DNA of 64,000 nt from Bifidobacterium breve (GTDB lineage Bacteria > Actinomycetota > Acidimicrobiia > Acidimicrobiales > Acidimicrobilacustridaceae). Shown here one piece after another: positions 8,373-19,100 of the stretch. The translations under genes and the position numbers were made by a program. The notes under the pieces were generated by a model. It did not search any database, was not told the DNA's origin, and saw only the letters and a program-made list of their open reading frames with translations. Every line of letters begins with the position of its first letter. Positions within the stretch are counted from its first letter, which is position 1. Location: positions 31,447 to 95,446 of the forward strand of contig CAMAQM010000005.1 of NCBI GenBank assembly GCA_945860545.1. Reading direction: 5' to 3'.

Positions 8373-10040
8373 TCAGGTGGGGGTCAGACGCTCCCGGAGT
8401 TCGCGTTTGAGGATCTTCCCCGTCGCACCGCGTGGAAGCGGTTCATCGGTGAACACCACGACAGAAGGCACCTTGAATGGAGCGAGATGGGTTGACAGGT
8501 GATGGCGCAGGTCCTGCTCGGTCAGCGTCTGCCCGGCACGCACCATGATCGCGGCGGCGACCTCCTCGCCGAGACGATCATGGGGAACGCCGAACACGGC
8601 AGCCTCGTGGACGGCGGGGTGGGTGTAGATGGCCGCTTCCACTTCGGCGCCGTACACGTTCTCCCCACCACGCAGGATCATGTCCTTGGCCCGGTCCTCC
8701 ACGAACACGAACCCTTCGTCGTCGATACGGCCAATGTCACCGGTGCGCAACCAGCCGTCCACGATGGTCTCCGCCGTTGCCTCAGGACGGTTCCAGTAGC
8801 CACGGATGAGGTTCGGACCGCTGAACCAGATCTCCCCGACCTCGCCGGGGGGCAGGTCGTTTCCGTCGTCGTCACGCACCACCACCCCCATCACGGGCAG
8901 CACCCGGCCGGTCGAGCGCGGTTTGCGAAGGTAGTCATCAGCGGAGTTCTGCGGGCCGTAGGCGTTCGTCTCGGTCATGCCGTAACCGATGCCCGGGCGG
9001 CCGTTGCGAAATCCGCGCTCGACCCGGTCGACGAGTTCGGGTGGGGCGGGAGCGCCGCCACCGCCGACGGACAACAGCGAACTCGTGTCGGTTGAAGCGA
9101 ACGTGGAGGCCTCAAGCAGGTCCCAACTCATGGTGGGGACCCCCACGAAGTGGGTGACCCGTTCACGTTCGATGAGTTGCAACGCCCGCTCGGCGTCCCA
9201 CTTGTAGAGCATCACGAGTTTGCAGCCGCTGGCCACGCAGCTCAGCATCACCGGCACCAGTCCGGTCACGTGGAACAGCGGCACCACGAGAATGAACGTG
9301 GTCGTCCACGGGTGCGGTTCACGTGGCGGGTCCATGGCGGCGTTCACCCGGGCACGGGCCCCATACGACATGAGGGCGTGAACGACCGCCCGGTGGGTCG
9401 ACACCGCACCCTTGGGGTGACCGGTGGTGCCCGAGGTGTACAGGATTATGGCGTCGTCATCGGTGGTGGGCGCCTGGGCCGGGGGTCCGGCATTGGCCAC
9501 CACCACCTCGTCGAATGCGTCGACCCCGGGGAACGGATCTGACGCCGAGCGGACGACCACCCCGGTGATGCCAAGCACGTCAAGGGATCCGGCGGCGCGT
9601 TCGATGCGTTCGGTGTCCGCCACGAGCAGGCGAGCTCCCGAGTCCTCGAGCCCGTAGTGGAGCTCTTCGGCCACCCACCAGGCGTTCATGCACACGGCGA
9701 CGGCCCCAACGGACACGGTGGCGGCGAACGCCACGATCCACTCGGGGTAGTTGCGCATGGCGATCGCCACCCGGTCTCCCGGAGCGATCCCGTACCGTTC
9801 GACGAGGGCGGTGGCGAACCCGTCGATGCGGGCGAGTACCTCACCAATGGTGAACACCTCGTCTTCGAACACGAGGAACGCTGCGTCGGGGTCGCGTTGC
9901 CGCAACGAGCCGAACAGGTCCCGCAAGGTTGCTGGTGCCCGGGCGAAGACCCGTTCGGAGCGGCCGTTGCGCACGACCTCGACCGTTTCGTACGGACCAT
10001 CGGGCCCGAGAACCGCGGCCACGGCCTCATCCCACGTCAC
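8373..10040 (-). CDS. Acyl-CoA synthetase (AMP-dependent, class I adenylate-forming)
   Basis: 555 residues from the GTG at 10040 (VTWDEAVAAV). The 91 extra N-terminal codons of the track ORF overlap the YceI gene and are low-complexity. It shows the ATP/AMP-binding motif YTSGTTGHPKG, the A5-type YGMTETNAYG, the A7/A8 hinge RTGDIG...DRAKDMILRGGENV, and the C-terminal catalytic lysine in GKILKREL. It activates a carboxylic acid, probably a fatty acid, to acyl-AMP and then acyl-CoA in the cytoplasm. Chain-length preference cannot be read. Confidence 0.9.
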   Translation of the reverse strand: MTWDEAVAAVLGPDGPYETVEVVRNGRSERVFARAPATLRDLFGSLRQRDPDAAFLVFEDEVFTIGEVLARIDGFATALVERYGIAPGDRVAIAMRNYPEWIVAFAATVSVGAVAVCMNAWWVAEELHYGLEDSGARLLVADTERIERAAGSLDVLGITGVVVRSASDPFPGVDAFDEVVVANAGPPAQAPTTDDDAIILYTSGTTGHPKGAVSTHRAVVHALMSYGARARVNAAMDPPREPHPWTTTFILVVPLFHVTGLVPVMLSCVASGCKLVMLYKWDAERALQLIERERVTHFVGVPTMSWDLLEASTFASTDTSSLLSVGGGGAPAPPELVDRVERGFRNGRPGIGYGMTETNAYGPQNSADDYLRKPRSTGRVLPVMGVVVRDDDGNDLPPGEVGEIWFSGPNLIRGYWNRPEATAETIVDGWLRTGDIGRIDDEGFVFVEDRAKDMILRGGENVYGAEVEAAIYTHPAVHEAAVFGVPHDRLGEEVAAAIMVRAGQTLTEQDLRHHLSTHLAPFKVPSVVVFTDEPLPRGATGKILKRELRERLTPT

Positions 10041-10074
10041 ATTGCACCCCCCTGCACGCCCCTCGGGGCGGCGA

Positions 10075-10803
10075 CTAGTTCCTGACGAACAACAACTGGA
10101 ACTCCACGGTGGCGATGTCCGCAACCGACAACACGATCGGTGCCGATGGCGGCACGACGTTGTAGTCCGTGAAGGCGATGTCGAACGCTCCCACCACCAC
10201 GATGGTCCCATCCACAAGTTGGGCCTCGATGGGGACCTGCACCGGCCGGGTGACACCATGAGCGGTGAATTCGCCCTTGACGGTGACCGACACGGGTGAC
10301 CCCGCCGCTGCACCGGGGCCGAGGGTGACCGGTTCGGTCAGCGTGAACGTGGCGGCGGGGAACTGCTGGGTCTCGAGAGCCAGTTGCACCCGGTTGTCGC
10401 GGCGGGCCTCGTCGGTGGTGATCGAGGTCATGTCCACCGTGAACTCCGCTGCGGTCAACTCGTCACCGGCGATGGTGAGCGACCCGGTGACCTCTCCGGT
10501 GCGGCCCACAGCGGTGGTGGACCCGATGTTGGCAAGTTCCTCCTCGACCCGGAACCCGGCGAACGATCCGGTGGCGGACTGGAAGTCGAAGGTGCCCGTC
10601 TCGGTGTCAAGGGTCCAGGCCCCGTCAACCGAACCGGTCCCCGACACCGGGTCCACCGAACCGTTGGCTGCCTCCACCTGTTCGGTTGCCGTGGACAGGT
10701 TGACCTGTTCGGGTGCGTCGTCGCGAAGGAACCACCACAACGCTCCACCGACCACGACGACCGCCACAACAATGACCACGACGACCACGGACTTCTTTGA
10801 CAC
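10075..10803 (-). CDS. YceI-family lipid-binding-like protein, membrane anchored
   Basis: A 242-residue product starting at GTG 10803, preceded at good spacing by GGAGGT, which decides the start over the track call at 11166. The N terminus is a single strongly hydrophobic helix (VVVVVIVVAVVVVGGALWWF) acting as anchor or uncleaved signal. The rest is the YceI barrel with typical stretches FTVDMTSI, FPAATFTL and VKGEFTAHGVTRPV. YceI proteins bind polyisoprenoid-like molecules in the periplasm or at the cell surface. It lies just upstream of and in the same direction as the acyl-CoA synthetase. Confidence 0.88.
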   Translation of the reverse strand: MSKKSVVVVVIVVAVVVVGGALWWFLRDDAPEQVNLSTATEQVEAANGSVDPVSGTGSVDGAWTLDTETGTFDFQSATGSFAGFRVEEELANIGSTTAVGRTGEVTGSLTIAGDELTAAEFTVDMTSITTDEARRDNRVQLALETQQFPAATFTLTEPVTLGPGAAAGSPVSVTVKGEFTAHGVTRPVQVPIEAQLVDGTIVVVGAFDIAFTDYNVVPPSAPIVLSVADIATVEFQLLFVRN

Positions 10804-10983
10804 GACCGCACCTCCACCCAGCGGGTCCTCCCCGACTCCGGACCCGCAGGCTACCGGCCAGAACCAACCGACTGCTGCGGCAAGGTGGTTGCCGTCCGTT
10901 GATGACGGCGGCGAGCGTCCCGGGAGGACGTGTCGGGGTTGACCGGTCATCCCCCCTCGCCCGGCTGCGCTACGGTGGGCCGG

Positions 10984-11613
10984 GTGAGCCGGCCTATGAG
11001 CAGCGTGTTCTCGCTGATCGGCTTGCTCCTCGTCGCCGCCCCCTCGGCGGTGGCCGCCCACTGCAGCGGGTATGAACTCGTGAGCCGTTTCGAGTCGGTG
11101 CTGGGCCCGCTTGGTACTGACCCCCACGCTCACCACAGCGTCGGAACCGACGTCCACACCCAGCACCTCCCACTCATCCCGATCACGACCGGGGCGCTCC
11201 TGGTGGGGTCGCTGGCTCTTCTGACGGTCGTGCTCGCCGGACGTCGACTCGGCGGCTTGCCCCGCATTGACCTCACCGAACTCGTAGTCGCCCAGTTCGC
11301 CGTGGTCGCAACCATTGAACTCGGCGGACTAGCCACTGGCATGTCGCCTCGCGCCGCCCTGGTCATCGCCGGCATGCTCCTGCAGGTCCCCGTTGCCATC
11401 GCCATCTTCCACCTCGCACGCCACGTCCGACGTCTCGTGGCCCGCCTCATCGCCGGGCCTCGGCCGGCGCTCACCGCCGAAGCGCCTGAGACCTTCACAC
11501 CCGCACCTCTCACCCCGGTCCGGCGCATCGTCTGGGCCACCCCTGGCACCGTTCGGGGACCTCCTGTCAGCGCAGCCAGCCCAAACCGGCTGCGCACGTG
11601 CGTTGCCGGCTGA
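10984..11613 (+). CDS. Hypothetical membrane protein at head of copper cluster
   Basis: Starts at GTG 10984 (VSRPMSSVF) or the ATG four codons on; the track start 10930 is in poor sequence. About 209 residues with an N-terminal signal-like helix ending VAAHCSG, then three or four hydrophobic segments. Between helices 1 and 2 is a His-rich loop (DPHAHHSVGTDVHTQH) that could bind a metal outside the cell. It stops 34 bp before ycnI in the same direction. Neighbours suggest copper handling; the family is not recognised. Confidence 0.7.
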   Translation: MSRPMSSVFSLIGLLLVAAPSAVAAHCSGYELVSRFESVLGPLGTDPHAHHSVGTDVHTQHLPLIPITTGALLVGSLALLTVVLAGRRLGGLPRIDLTELVVAQFAVVATIELGGLATGMSPRAALVIAGMLLQVPVAIAIFHLARHVRRLVARLIAGPRPALTAEAPETFTPAPLTPVRRIVWATPGTVRGPPVSAASPNRLRTCVAG

Positions 11614-11647
11614 CCACTGACAACGATCAATCGACAGGAGTTCAATC

Positions 11648-12352
11648 ATGAATCGCAAGACTGTTGCGCGCGCCGCGCTCGGCGCGCTCGTCGCCATGGG
11701 CCTTCTCGCCGTGGCCAACCCCGCTGGGGCCCACACCACCGTGACCCCAAGCGAAGCCTCTGCAGGCGGGTACACCACGGTGTACTTCCAGGTTCCGCAC
11801 GGCTGTGACGGCGAACCCACCAACGTGGTGTCGGTCCAGCTGACCGAGGACATCCAGTCGGTCAAGGCCGAGATGGTTCCGGGGTGGACGGCGACCTACA
11901 CCAAGGCGCCGCTGTCCCAGCCGTTCGAGTCCTACGGCCGACAGATCACCGAGTACGTCTCGGCCATCACCTGGACTGCGGACGGGGCACCACTTCCCGA
12001 CGACCAGTTCATGCGCTTCGGCGTCTCGATGAAGGTGCCGGACGCCCCCGGCGAGCAGTTGCTGCTCCCGTCGGTGCAGACGTGCCCTTCAGGAGCCCAG
12101 GAAGCGTGGATCGACCCCAATCCTGACAGTGAGCACCCCGCTCCTCAACTGACGCTCACCGCAGCGTCGGGCGATGGTCATGGTGGCGGCTCGGGGATGG
12201 CCGATAACGCGTCGACCACTGAGACCGCAGCAGCGACGACGACCTCTGAATCGTCGAGCAGTCCCGCTGCACTCATCGTGGCGATCATCGCCCTGGTCGT
12301 GGCAGCCATTGCCGGAGTGGTGGCAATCGGAAACCGCAAGCAAGCCAGCTGA
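11648..12352 (+). CDS. ycnI: YcnI-family (DUF1775) copper-associated protein
   Basis: 234 residues with a cleavable signal peptide ending NPAGA, so that the mature chain begins with His29 (HTTVTPSEA). In YcnI proteins the N-terminal histidine forms part of the Cu(II)-binding brace. The DUF1775 core follows (TTVYFQVPHGCDGEPTN ... VPGWTATY), then a Ser/Thr-rich linker and a C-terminal membrane helix with basic tail, the standard arrangement. SD GACAGGAG precedes the ATG. Its downstream partner is a PCu(A)C-like gene, a frequent pairing for copper trafficking to membrane cuproenzymes. Confidence 0.92.
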   Translation: MNRKTVARAALGALVAMGLLAVANPAGAHTTVTPSEASAGGYTTVYFQVPHGCDGEPTNVVSVQLTEDIQSVKAEMVPGWTATYTKAPLSQPFESYGRQITEYVSAITWTADGAPLPDDQFMRFGVSMKVPDAPGEQLLLPSVQTCPSGAQEAWIDPNPDSEHPAPQLTLTAASGDGHGGGSGMADNASTTETAAATTTSESSSSPAALIVAIIALVVAAIAGVVAIGNRKQAS

Positions 12353-12372
12353 GAATGGGGAAGGAGACAGCC

Positions 12373-12993
12373 ATGGAAAACCACGAACCCCAATCCCGCT
12401 CACTGCGGACCCGACGAGGCTCCCGCCTCGTAAGTGCCGGAGTGATCGCCGGTGCACTGGTGGTTGGATCGGTGGCCTGCTCAAGCGGTGAGACGGCCAC
12501 CGAGACGAGCACCACGTCGGCTCCTTCGACGACCGCCGCAACCGCGGCGCTCGTCTCGGTGTCGGATCCGTGGGCCCGGCAATCACCGATGATGGCGAGC
12601 ATGGGGGCTGCCTACATGAACCTCGTCGGTGGAGACACCGACGATGCCCTCGTGAGCGCCAGCGTGCCCACCTCGGTGGCTGCGTCGGTGGAACTGCATG
12701 AGACCACCATGTCCGATGAGTCCGCCGGCGACAGTTCGATGGATGACTCCATGGATGACTCGATGGGCGATTCCATGAATGACTCCATGAACGGTGGCGG
12801 CATGATGACCATGAAGCAGGTGACGTCGATCCCGGTACCGGCAGGCCAGACGGTCAAGCTGGAGCCGGGCGGTTACCACGTCATGCTCATCGACCTCGCC
12901 GGTCCACTCACCCCGGGAACCACCCTTGAGCTCACCCTGACCTTCGCCAGCGGTGAAACCCTCACGGTGCCCACCGAGGTACGGGCCGCCTAG
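12373..12993 (+). CDS. PCu(A)C-like copper chaperone lipoprotein with Met/Asp-rich insert
   Basis: 206 residues from the ATG at 12373, which has AAGGAGAC before it; the track start 12355 lacks an SD. A twin-Arg-containing basic start and lipobox VGSVAC (Cys36) mark a lipoprotein. The PCu(A)C domain shows VELHETTM (His109, Met113) and GGYHVMLIDL (His169, Met171), matching the H-x(n)-M...H-x-M copper site. Between the two halves lies an unusual insert, residues 114-143, with SMDDSMDDSMGDSMNDSMN repeats that could bind extra Cu(I). It follows ycnI by 20 bp and is probably co-transcribed. Confidence 0.88.
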   Translation: MENHEPQSRSLRTRRGSRLVSAGVIAGALVVGSVACSSGETATETSTTSAPSTTAATAALVSVSDPWARQSPMMASMGAAYMNLVGGDTDDALVSASVPTSVAASVELHETTMSDESAGDSSMDDSMDDSMGDSMNDSMNGGGMMTMKQVTSIPVPAGQTVKLEPGGYHVMLIDLAGPLTPGTTLELTLTFASGETLTVPTEVRAA

Positions 12994-13004
12994 CCAATAC
13001 CCCG

Positions 13005-13048
13005 TGCGATGCGGCCCCGCTGGCACATGCCGGCGGGGCCGCATCGCA
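13005..13048. terminator. Strong 16-bp inverted repeat, probable bidirectional terminator
   Basis: TGCGATGCGGCCCCGC is matched perfectly by its reverse complement at 13033-13048, with a 12-base loop. It sits between the convergent PCu(A)C gene and the giant surface-protein gene. There is no U-run, as is common in high-GC actinobacteria. Confidence 0.8.
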
Positions 13049-13113
13049 CAATCAGGCCGCTCGGTCCCCTGACCATGTCGGTATCCACACGGCCTGAGCG
13101 CGTTGCGATCCTG

Positions 13114-16100
13114 CTACGCGGGGGCGCCCCGACGGCGCGCCGACCACAGGAGAACCACCCCGAGGCCTACGAGTCCCACAGCAAGCCACGCTGGACCGAA
13201 TCCTCCGAGGCCGGTTGCCGGCAGACCCCCCGCACCCGGCTCGTAGCGGTTGGTCACCACCACCCGGGTGGGTCCACTCACCGTGAACGCATCCGGTGTC
13301 TGACCACCGCTGACGACAATCTGTGTCGATACTGCGCCTCGTGCGTCGGGCTCAGTGACCGAACAGGTTGCCCCGACCGGAACCGCCACCTGAACCGACG
13401 CTCCAGCGGAGATCTCGAGGCGGGAGGAAGGATCGCCGGTCATGGCGAAGGGGGCACCACTACCCGAGAGGTTCAGGCGTGACGAGCCGACGGCGCAGTC
13501 GAGATTGATCACGAACGATCCACCGGGCCCGACGCCGTCGAGTTCCTTGGCGACCTCAACCACGGCGAGAGGGAACTCGTTGGTGGCCACCACGTCGACA
13601 GCCGGTTGGTCGACGGCGGGGATGGTTACGGTGCCCACCGCACGGGGCACGTCACCGTCCGCCGAACCGTCGTTGACCTCGGTCACGGTGCACACGGCAC
13701 CGACCGGGATCGGGTTCACGTACCCCACCAGTTGGTCGACGTCGAGCACCAACTCGGGGTACCCGGGCAGGTCATAGCCTGCCAGCGTGCACGTCGTGGC
13801 GAACCTGAACGGTCCTGTCGCCCAACGCACCCCGTCGCCAGCGAGCACCTTGGTGACCCGGATACCGGACTCGTCGGCGCCGGCCCGGCTGCCGCCGGGT
13901 TCGTAGGTGTTCGTGGCGGTGATCGTCACGTCCTGGTCCATAGCGTCGATGGTGACCTTGGCGTTCACCGTGGCGCTCACCGCCACCTCGGTGGCACCCA
14001 CCGTGTCGGTCTCCGTCGCCCAGCACCGCGACCCGAGCGGAACCGTGTCGTCGATGAGCGTCGACTCACCACCGGCGAGCACGACGGTCTCATCGATGAA
14101 CACCTGCGTCCCGTCACCGTTGACGAGGTCTCGTTCGCACTGGACCCGAAGAGTGAAAAGGGCGCCAGCCATTGGTGCCGCTGCGGATCCGTTGAGCACT
14201 TTGGCCACGCTGATCGATCCGGCCGGGTAGTCGTTGGTCACGGTGACCTCAACGGGTCCGGGCGGTTCCGGGTCGTAACTGGGAATGACGAACGATCCCG
14301 CCGGGGAGACGGTGGAGCCTGCGGCGTCGCCGGGGTTGGGCTCGGTGACCGTGCAGAGGTAGCCGGCGGGGATCGGGCTGACCGTGCCGGTCAGGTCGTC
14401 GGGCCACAGGGTGAGCTCTTCGATCACGGGATCGAGCCCACCGAGCGGGTCGGTGCACGCCACCCGAACGAGGTATGGGCCTTGAGCCCACTGTGATGCT
14501 GCCCCGTCGAGTTCCTTGGTGACCAGCACCCCACCGGTGGTGTACGTGTTGGTCACCTCAACCTCAGTGCCAGGAAGGGCCTGGGGGTTGTTGGGGTCGA
14601 ACTCGTCGACGAGCACCGTGACGGTCGTTCCCTCCTCGGTTGGAGCGTTGGAGGGGGCCATGGTCACCTCCATGGCCTCGCGGGTCTCGGTCTCGGTCAC
14701 GTCACAGGTGGTTCCCACCGGCAGGTCACCGATGGTGGCCGACTCGCCGTCGTTGAGTGCCAGCTGTTGGGGGAACCCGGGCAACAGGTCCGACGGCCCG
14801 GGGAACGCACAACTCACATCGAAAAGGTACGGCCCGGGAATCGGCACCGGCTGCACGTCGTCCCACACGACCGCCTTGGACACGGTGAGCGCTCCGGTGT
14901 CGAACTCGTTGATCACCGCCACGGGTGCGGGGTCGTTGGCGTTGATACCGACGACTGCAGCGCTCTCCTCGCCCGCCATGTTCGACTGCCCGCCCTGGGA
15001 GTTCGTCTCCCACACCCGACACGTCGCGGCATCAGGCACCAACGGACCGGTGTAGCTGCCGCCGTCGACGAGGGTGAACGTCCCTGACGCCACCTCGGTC
15101 ACCACCTCGTCGGGGGTGGTGACCTCACAGATGTAGGCCATCTGGAATGGCTCAAGCGGCACTCCCGGGGGGAGTCCTTCGACGGTCTTGTTGGCGACGA
15201 AGGTCCCCAGTGGCATCCCCACGCCGACCTTGAGTGGTTCGGTGGCGGGGAGCACCGTGGTCTGGCCGCCGGGCAGACGGAAACTTGGACGGTAGGCGAA
15301 CGAGTTCCACGCCACAGGCTCACCCAGCGACGACGTGAGGTCGATCGGCGCCCGCATCGACCACACCAGTGAGAACGACTCACCGGGGTCCAACAGGTCG
15401 TTGGCGGGGAACGACATGGTGGTCCGGAACCCGGTGACGCTCGCCCCGAACGGGGCGTTGAACGCCGACGGCGGGCACGTATCCGCCGGCGGTCGGGCCA
15501 GGTTCGCCGTGCAGAAGGCCGAACTGGGGAAACCGGCGGTGGTGTAGCCGGTGGTCACGCCCGGGTAGTCCTCAACGTTGGTGACTCCGCTGAGCATGGT
15601 GGGGCGCTGGTTCCATTGGGTGCCGCGGGCCTGTCCCGACAACAACACCCCGACGTCACCCTGCACCGGGAGTCCATCGACGAGGACGATCTCCGTTGCG
15701 GGGTTGGTGCCGCTGTTCACGCCACGGATCAGGTAGTCGATGGTGCCCCCGGCGGGGACCCGGGCCGTGCACGGGTAACGGGTGTAGACCCGGTCGTCGT
15801 TGACGTAGCGCGGGCAGCTCGGATCGTCGGGGGACACGATCTGGCCTGCAGCGTTGCGCAACCCGAGACCAGGATCGGCGGCAATCCACTTCTCGGCGAT
15901 GAAGTCGTCGCCCGCCAGCGTCGTCACCGTGGTCGCCCCGGTGCAGAACCGGCCCTGGCCGTAGAGGGCATTGTTCACCACCGACGTTCCTGCGCAACCA
16001 AGGTCGGGATCGGAACCGCTGGCGCCGGCGGTGTTGGTCAGGACCTCACCGGCGAGCACCCCAGGGGTCAGCACCACGTTGAACTGCAGTTCGATGCGAC

Positions 16101-19100
16101 CGCCGGGAGGCAAGCTCCAGTTCGGGAACGACCACGACAGACGGCACACCCGGTTCACGTCGGTGCAGCCCGGCACCGGCGGGGACACCGGACTGCCGAC
16201 CTCGGGAGTGAACACCACCGATGACGGTGGGTTCACCCCGGCGGGCAGCACGTAGTTGATCAGGTAGGGCGCGCCCGGGCTGCCCCCGGTGATAGTGGGG
16301 TCGAAGGTCAGCCCGGCGGGGAGTGGATCGACGACGACAGGGTTGGTGACGTTGTCGGTACCGGTGTTGGTGGTGACCAAACTGATGGGTGCGACGTCGC
16401 CGGGACCGATGCGGCTCTCGGGGCCCTTCGACAGCGACAGCGTCGGGGTGCCCTCGGTGACGGTCACGGTGGCTGACGCCGGCGGAATGGCGAACGTCGT
16501 GCCAGAAGGCTGCAACTGGGATTCACCAGCGGCGTCGGAAGTGTTGAGCAAACTCGCCGGGATCGGGGAAGCGGGGTTTGAAGCCAATGTCTGGCGAACC
16601 TTGACACGGAAACACACCGTGGCGTTCGGGCATCCGCCACTCGTCGGGTAGTTCGGTGACGGCAACAACTCGTACCCGTTGTTCGAGTTGGTGAACGTGA
16701 ATCGCAGACCCTTCACTGATGCGGGCAGCACGCCTGACGGCAGGCCTGGGGTGGCCGAGGCGGTGCGGGTGCCGACCACCCAGATCCCGTTGGTGCAGTT
16801 CGCCACCGACGTGCAGGCATCCACCTGCACCCTGTTGGCTCCGACAGGGAAATTCACCCGGATCTGCCCGGAGTAGTCGACAGCGTCGAAGAAGTCCGTG
16901 TCGACGTCGGTGACCACGAGACGCTTGAGGTTCAGGGTGCCCGTGTTGGTGACCCGGTGACGCACGTCCATGATCTGGTCGGCGAGGCCCGGTTTGGGTC
17001 GGACGACCGTGGACGGCACCAGGCTCTTGTTGAACGACCCACCCGAACTCGGAGGGGCCGCCGAGATGGTCGGACCACAGAAGGTCTGTGATGGGGTGTC
17101 GATCCCGACCGCAGCACAGTTTCGGAACGTGGCGGACGGGGACACACCGTCACGGAGACGCACGGAGTACGCCACCCGGAACGTGTCCCCCACCCCGAGG
17201 TTGCCGGTGACACGAACCCGGATCCCGGTGGCTCGGGCCAGGAGCGCCGTGTCGGTGCCGACGTAGGGCACGTAGTCAGCGACCGTGGGGTCGTAGACCT
17301 CGAGATCGCTGGCCGGTGAGGCCGTCACGGCACGCAGGCTGGTGAGTCGCACCACCCCGAACGGGTTGGCTGACGCCGACGGGTCCGGCGGGTCGACGAG
17401 CACCACGTTGGTCACCGGCACGTTGCCCGAGTTGCGGAACGAAAGATTGAAGGTCAGGTCCTGGCCGGGGGTCATGGTTGTGACCCCGTTGGTCGACTTC
17501 GTGCCACTGCCCACCGCAGGGTTCGGAGCGACCACGGCCACCGACGCACAGGCGTCGCTGGTGGCCGACCCGGTGCCGTCCACCTCGGACGACAGCGTCA
17601 CCTCGGCACAGTTGGTCAGTCCCCCATCGGTGACATCCGCCATCGCCGCACCCGGGGCGGTGCCGTGCAACTCGAGGATGCCCGCAGCCCCCGGCGCGAT
17701 GACGGCGGTCTGCCCACCGGACACGCCGGTGAACGTGACGCTGACCGATGCGGCGGCCACCCCGGCGGTACAACCGAGGTCAGCCAGGTTCACGAGGTCG
17801 CCGGACGCCGGGCGGGCAAGGATCTGCGGTGCGGGATCGGCACCGCTGCGGCAGTCCACGGCCACCTCGGCTGAGGTCGCCCCCGCCGGGAAGGTGATGC
17901 GACCCCGGGTGACATCGACCTTGGCGAAGTCGGTCACGGCGCTCGGGCTCGGTTCGCGCAGTCGCATCACCGAAACCGGGAACGCCGAGTCGTTGGTGGC
18001 GGTTATCCGCATCGACACCCCGGAGTCCTGCCCCGCAACCACATTCCCGTCGGCGCGGTAATCGCCGTTGCTGTCAGCGAAGAACGCCTTGTTCGCCGTG
18101 ACCCGAACGTCACCGGGCTGAATGGCGTAGGTGGCACACACGTCGGTGCCCGCCGTGCTCGCCCCACCAACGGCCCGCACCGAAGGGGCAGCGCAGTTCG
18201 TCACCAGCTCGGTGGTGGTGGGTTCGAGCGGCGCTCCGCTGGTCCGATAGGTGGAGCGCAGCACGACGGGGACCCGCACGGCCGACGGCGTGGGGCTGTA
18301 GGGAAGCAGCGCCCCCCCGCTGTCAGTGAACCGGTAGCGGATACCGGTCACGTCGGCGGCGGCGACCCCACCGGGCAACACCAACGCCGGTCCGGCCTGC
18401 GCAAGGGATGCCACCCAGTCCGAGTCGGTGCACGCAGTTCCCACGGGAAGCTGACACGTCTCAACCACGACCCGGTTGGCACCATCGGGGAAGCTGTCCA
18501 CGACCCCGACACCCGTGAGATCGAACCGTTCGAATGTTGCTGCCGTCGTGTCGGCAACTCTGACCTCGTTCACCGGGGACGAACTCGTAGACGTGTTGCG
18601 CACTCCGAGAATGATCTCGCTCGGTGCCGCCGACCCGGCCAGGCCACTGTCGGGCGACCACGACTTGGTGGCCACCGCGTCGTAACGGACCGGGATGACG
18701 GCGGTGACGTCCGCTGTGTCCTGCGCCGGTTCGGCGAGATCGGCGGTGGCGGTTGCCGTGTTGGTGATGACCTGGCCGTCGATGACCGCCGTCTCCGACG
18801 GGAGGCGCATCCCGATGGCGATGGCCTGTGACGACCCGGCGGGGAGACCCACCTGTCCGCCTCCGAGGGGCACCACGAAGGTCACGCGCAACAGCCGGGT
18901 TGCCGGGTTCCAATCCACGGTCCTCTGACTGTTCGAGGTGGGTAGCGACGTCACGTCGAATTCAGCGGGCAGGACATCCTCGACGACGAGGTTGGCGCAC
19001 GGCACCTCAAGTGATGAACACGACACGACCACACGGAATTCGGTCTCCTGGCCGGGAGCGAGAGTGTCGGGGCTGGCCTGCTTGTCGAGACCCACCACCG

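Noticed and set aside
12727-12797. Short tandem repeats resembling a CRISPR or microsatellite
   Set aside because: The GATGACTCCATG-like units are codons of the Met/Asp-rich insert in an open frame.
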